28,655 nt of DNA from Kiritimatiellaceae bacterium (GTDB taxonomy: Bacteria > Verrucomicrobiota > Kiritimatiellia > Kiritimatiellales > Pontiellaceae). Shown piece after piece: positions 28,613 to 28,655 of the stretch. The stretch lies in contig NZGU01000021.1 in assembly GCA_002691095.1 (NCBI GenBank), forward strand, positions 15,064 through 43,718, in the 5' to 3' direction. The position numbers and the translations under genes are program-made. Each line of letters begins with the position of its first letter. The stretch's first letter is position 1. The notes under the pieces were generated by a model. It saw nothing but the letters and a program-made list of their open reading frames with translations, was not told the DNA's origin and did no database searches.

Positions 28613-28647
28613 CTGCTGTCTGCTGCCTGCTGTCCGCTGCCTGCTCT
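28613..28647. repeat. Degenerate CTGCTGT heptamer tandem repeat
   Basis: Five heptamers in a row: CTGCTGT, CTGCTGC, CTGCTGT, CCGCTGC, CTGCTCT. The array starts directly at the end of the inverted repeat and may continue in weakened form to the edge of the window. No coding frame is supported here. Confidence 0.72.
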
Positions 28648-28655
28648 CTGGGATG

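Noticed and set aside
28613..28655. Possible start of a CRISPR-like array.
   Set aside because: The repeat unit is only 7 bp and has no spacers.

Overview
The window comes from a Gram-negative bacterium of the Planctomycetota-Verrucomicrobiota-Chlamydiota group, most likely Verrucomicrobiota or Kiritimatiellota. This is inferred from gene content, not from a database match: a DUF1553/DUF1501 pair, a TIGR03790 protein, an SHD1-like protein, a eukaryote-like (type II) glutamine synthetase, and outer-membrane genes (lpxD, skp, an LpoB-type lipoprotein). The plus strand is strongly C-rich over G almost everywhere, whichever strand carries the gene. Plus-strand proteins are therefore rich in P, T, H, Q and N, while minus-strand proteins are rich in V, G, R and E. 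I see no phage, integrase, insertion sequence or CRISPR array; most of the window is chromosomal housekeeping DNA with some PVC-type accessory genes.

Layout. 1-7617 (+): end of a DUF1553 protein, a Tat-type DUF1501 protein, a secreted beta-propeller lactonase, a large UvrD/AddA-like helicase-nuclease, and a dolichol-phosphate-mannose-synthase-like glycosyltransferase. 7593-16263 (-): rsmA after pdxA, an intrinsic terminator, a type II glutamine synthetase behind a sigma-54-type promoter, lpxD after skp, ychF after fabI, and thiC behind a TPP riboswitch. 16525-18543 (+): bioB and a tRNA-dihydrouridine synthase. 18562-19278 (-): an SHD1-like secreted protein. 19444-20189 (+): thiE and tRNA-Leu(UAG). 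20210-25506 (-): a 41-residue membrane microprotein, an SDR/DUF2867 protein, tsaB, tsaE, a TIGR03790 protein and a DUF1643 protein. 25572-28522 (+): a CvpA-like membrane protein, an LpoB-like lipoprotein and a COG3014-like lipoprotein. The window ends in a 25-bp-armed imperfect inverted repeat followed by heptamer repeats.

How the parts work together. Several pairs are joined by 4-bp ATGA overlaps (DUF1501-lactonase, pdxA-rsmA, skp-lpxD, DUF1643-TIGR03790), which suggests translational coupling. Thiamine synthesis is split between thiC (pyrimidine branch, riboswitch-controlled) and thiE (coupling step, with its own leader hairpin). TsaE and TsaB belong to the t6A tRNA-modification complex; Dus and RsmA add further RNA-modification functions. 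Skp, LpxD, FabI, LpoB and the COG3014-like lipoprotein concern envelope building.

The most interesting points are regulatory and compositional: a thiC leader with a three-way switching strand, a sigma-54 promoter on a type II glutamine synthetase, a C9 tract inside the likely bioB promoter spacer, several other long poly-C tracts in genes, the coupled microprotein, and two little-known coupled pairs (DUF1643-TIGR03790 and LpoB-COG3014). I did not find a clear new defence or mobile system.
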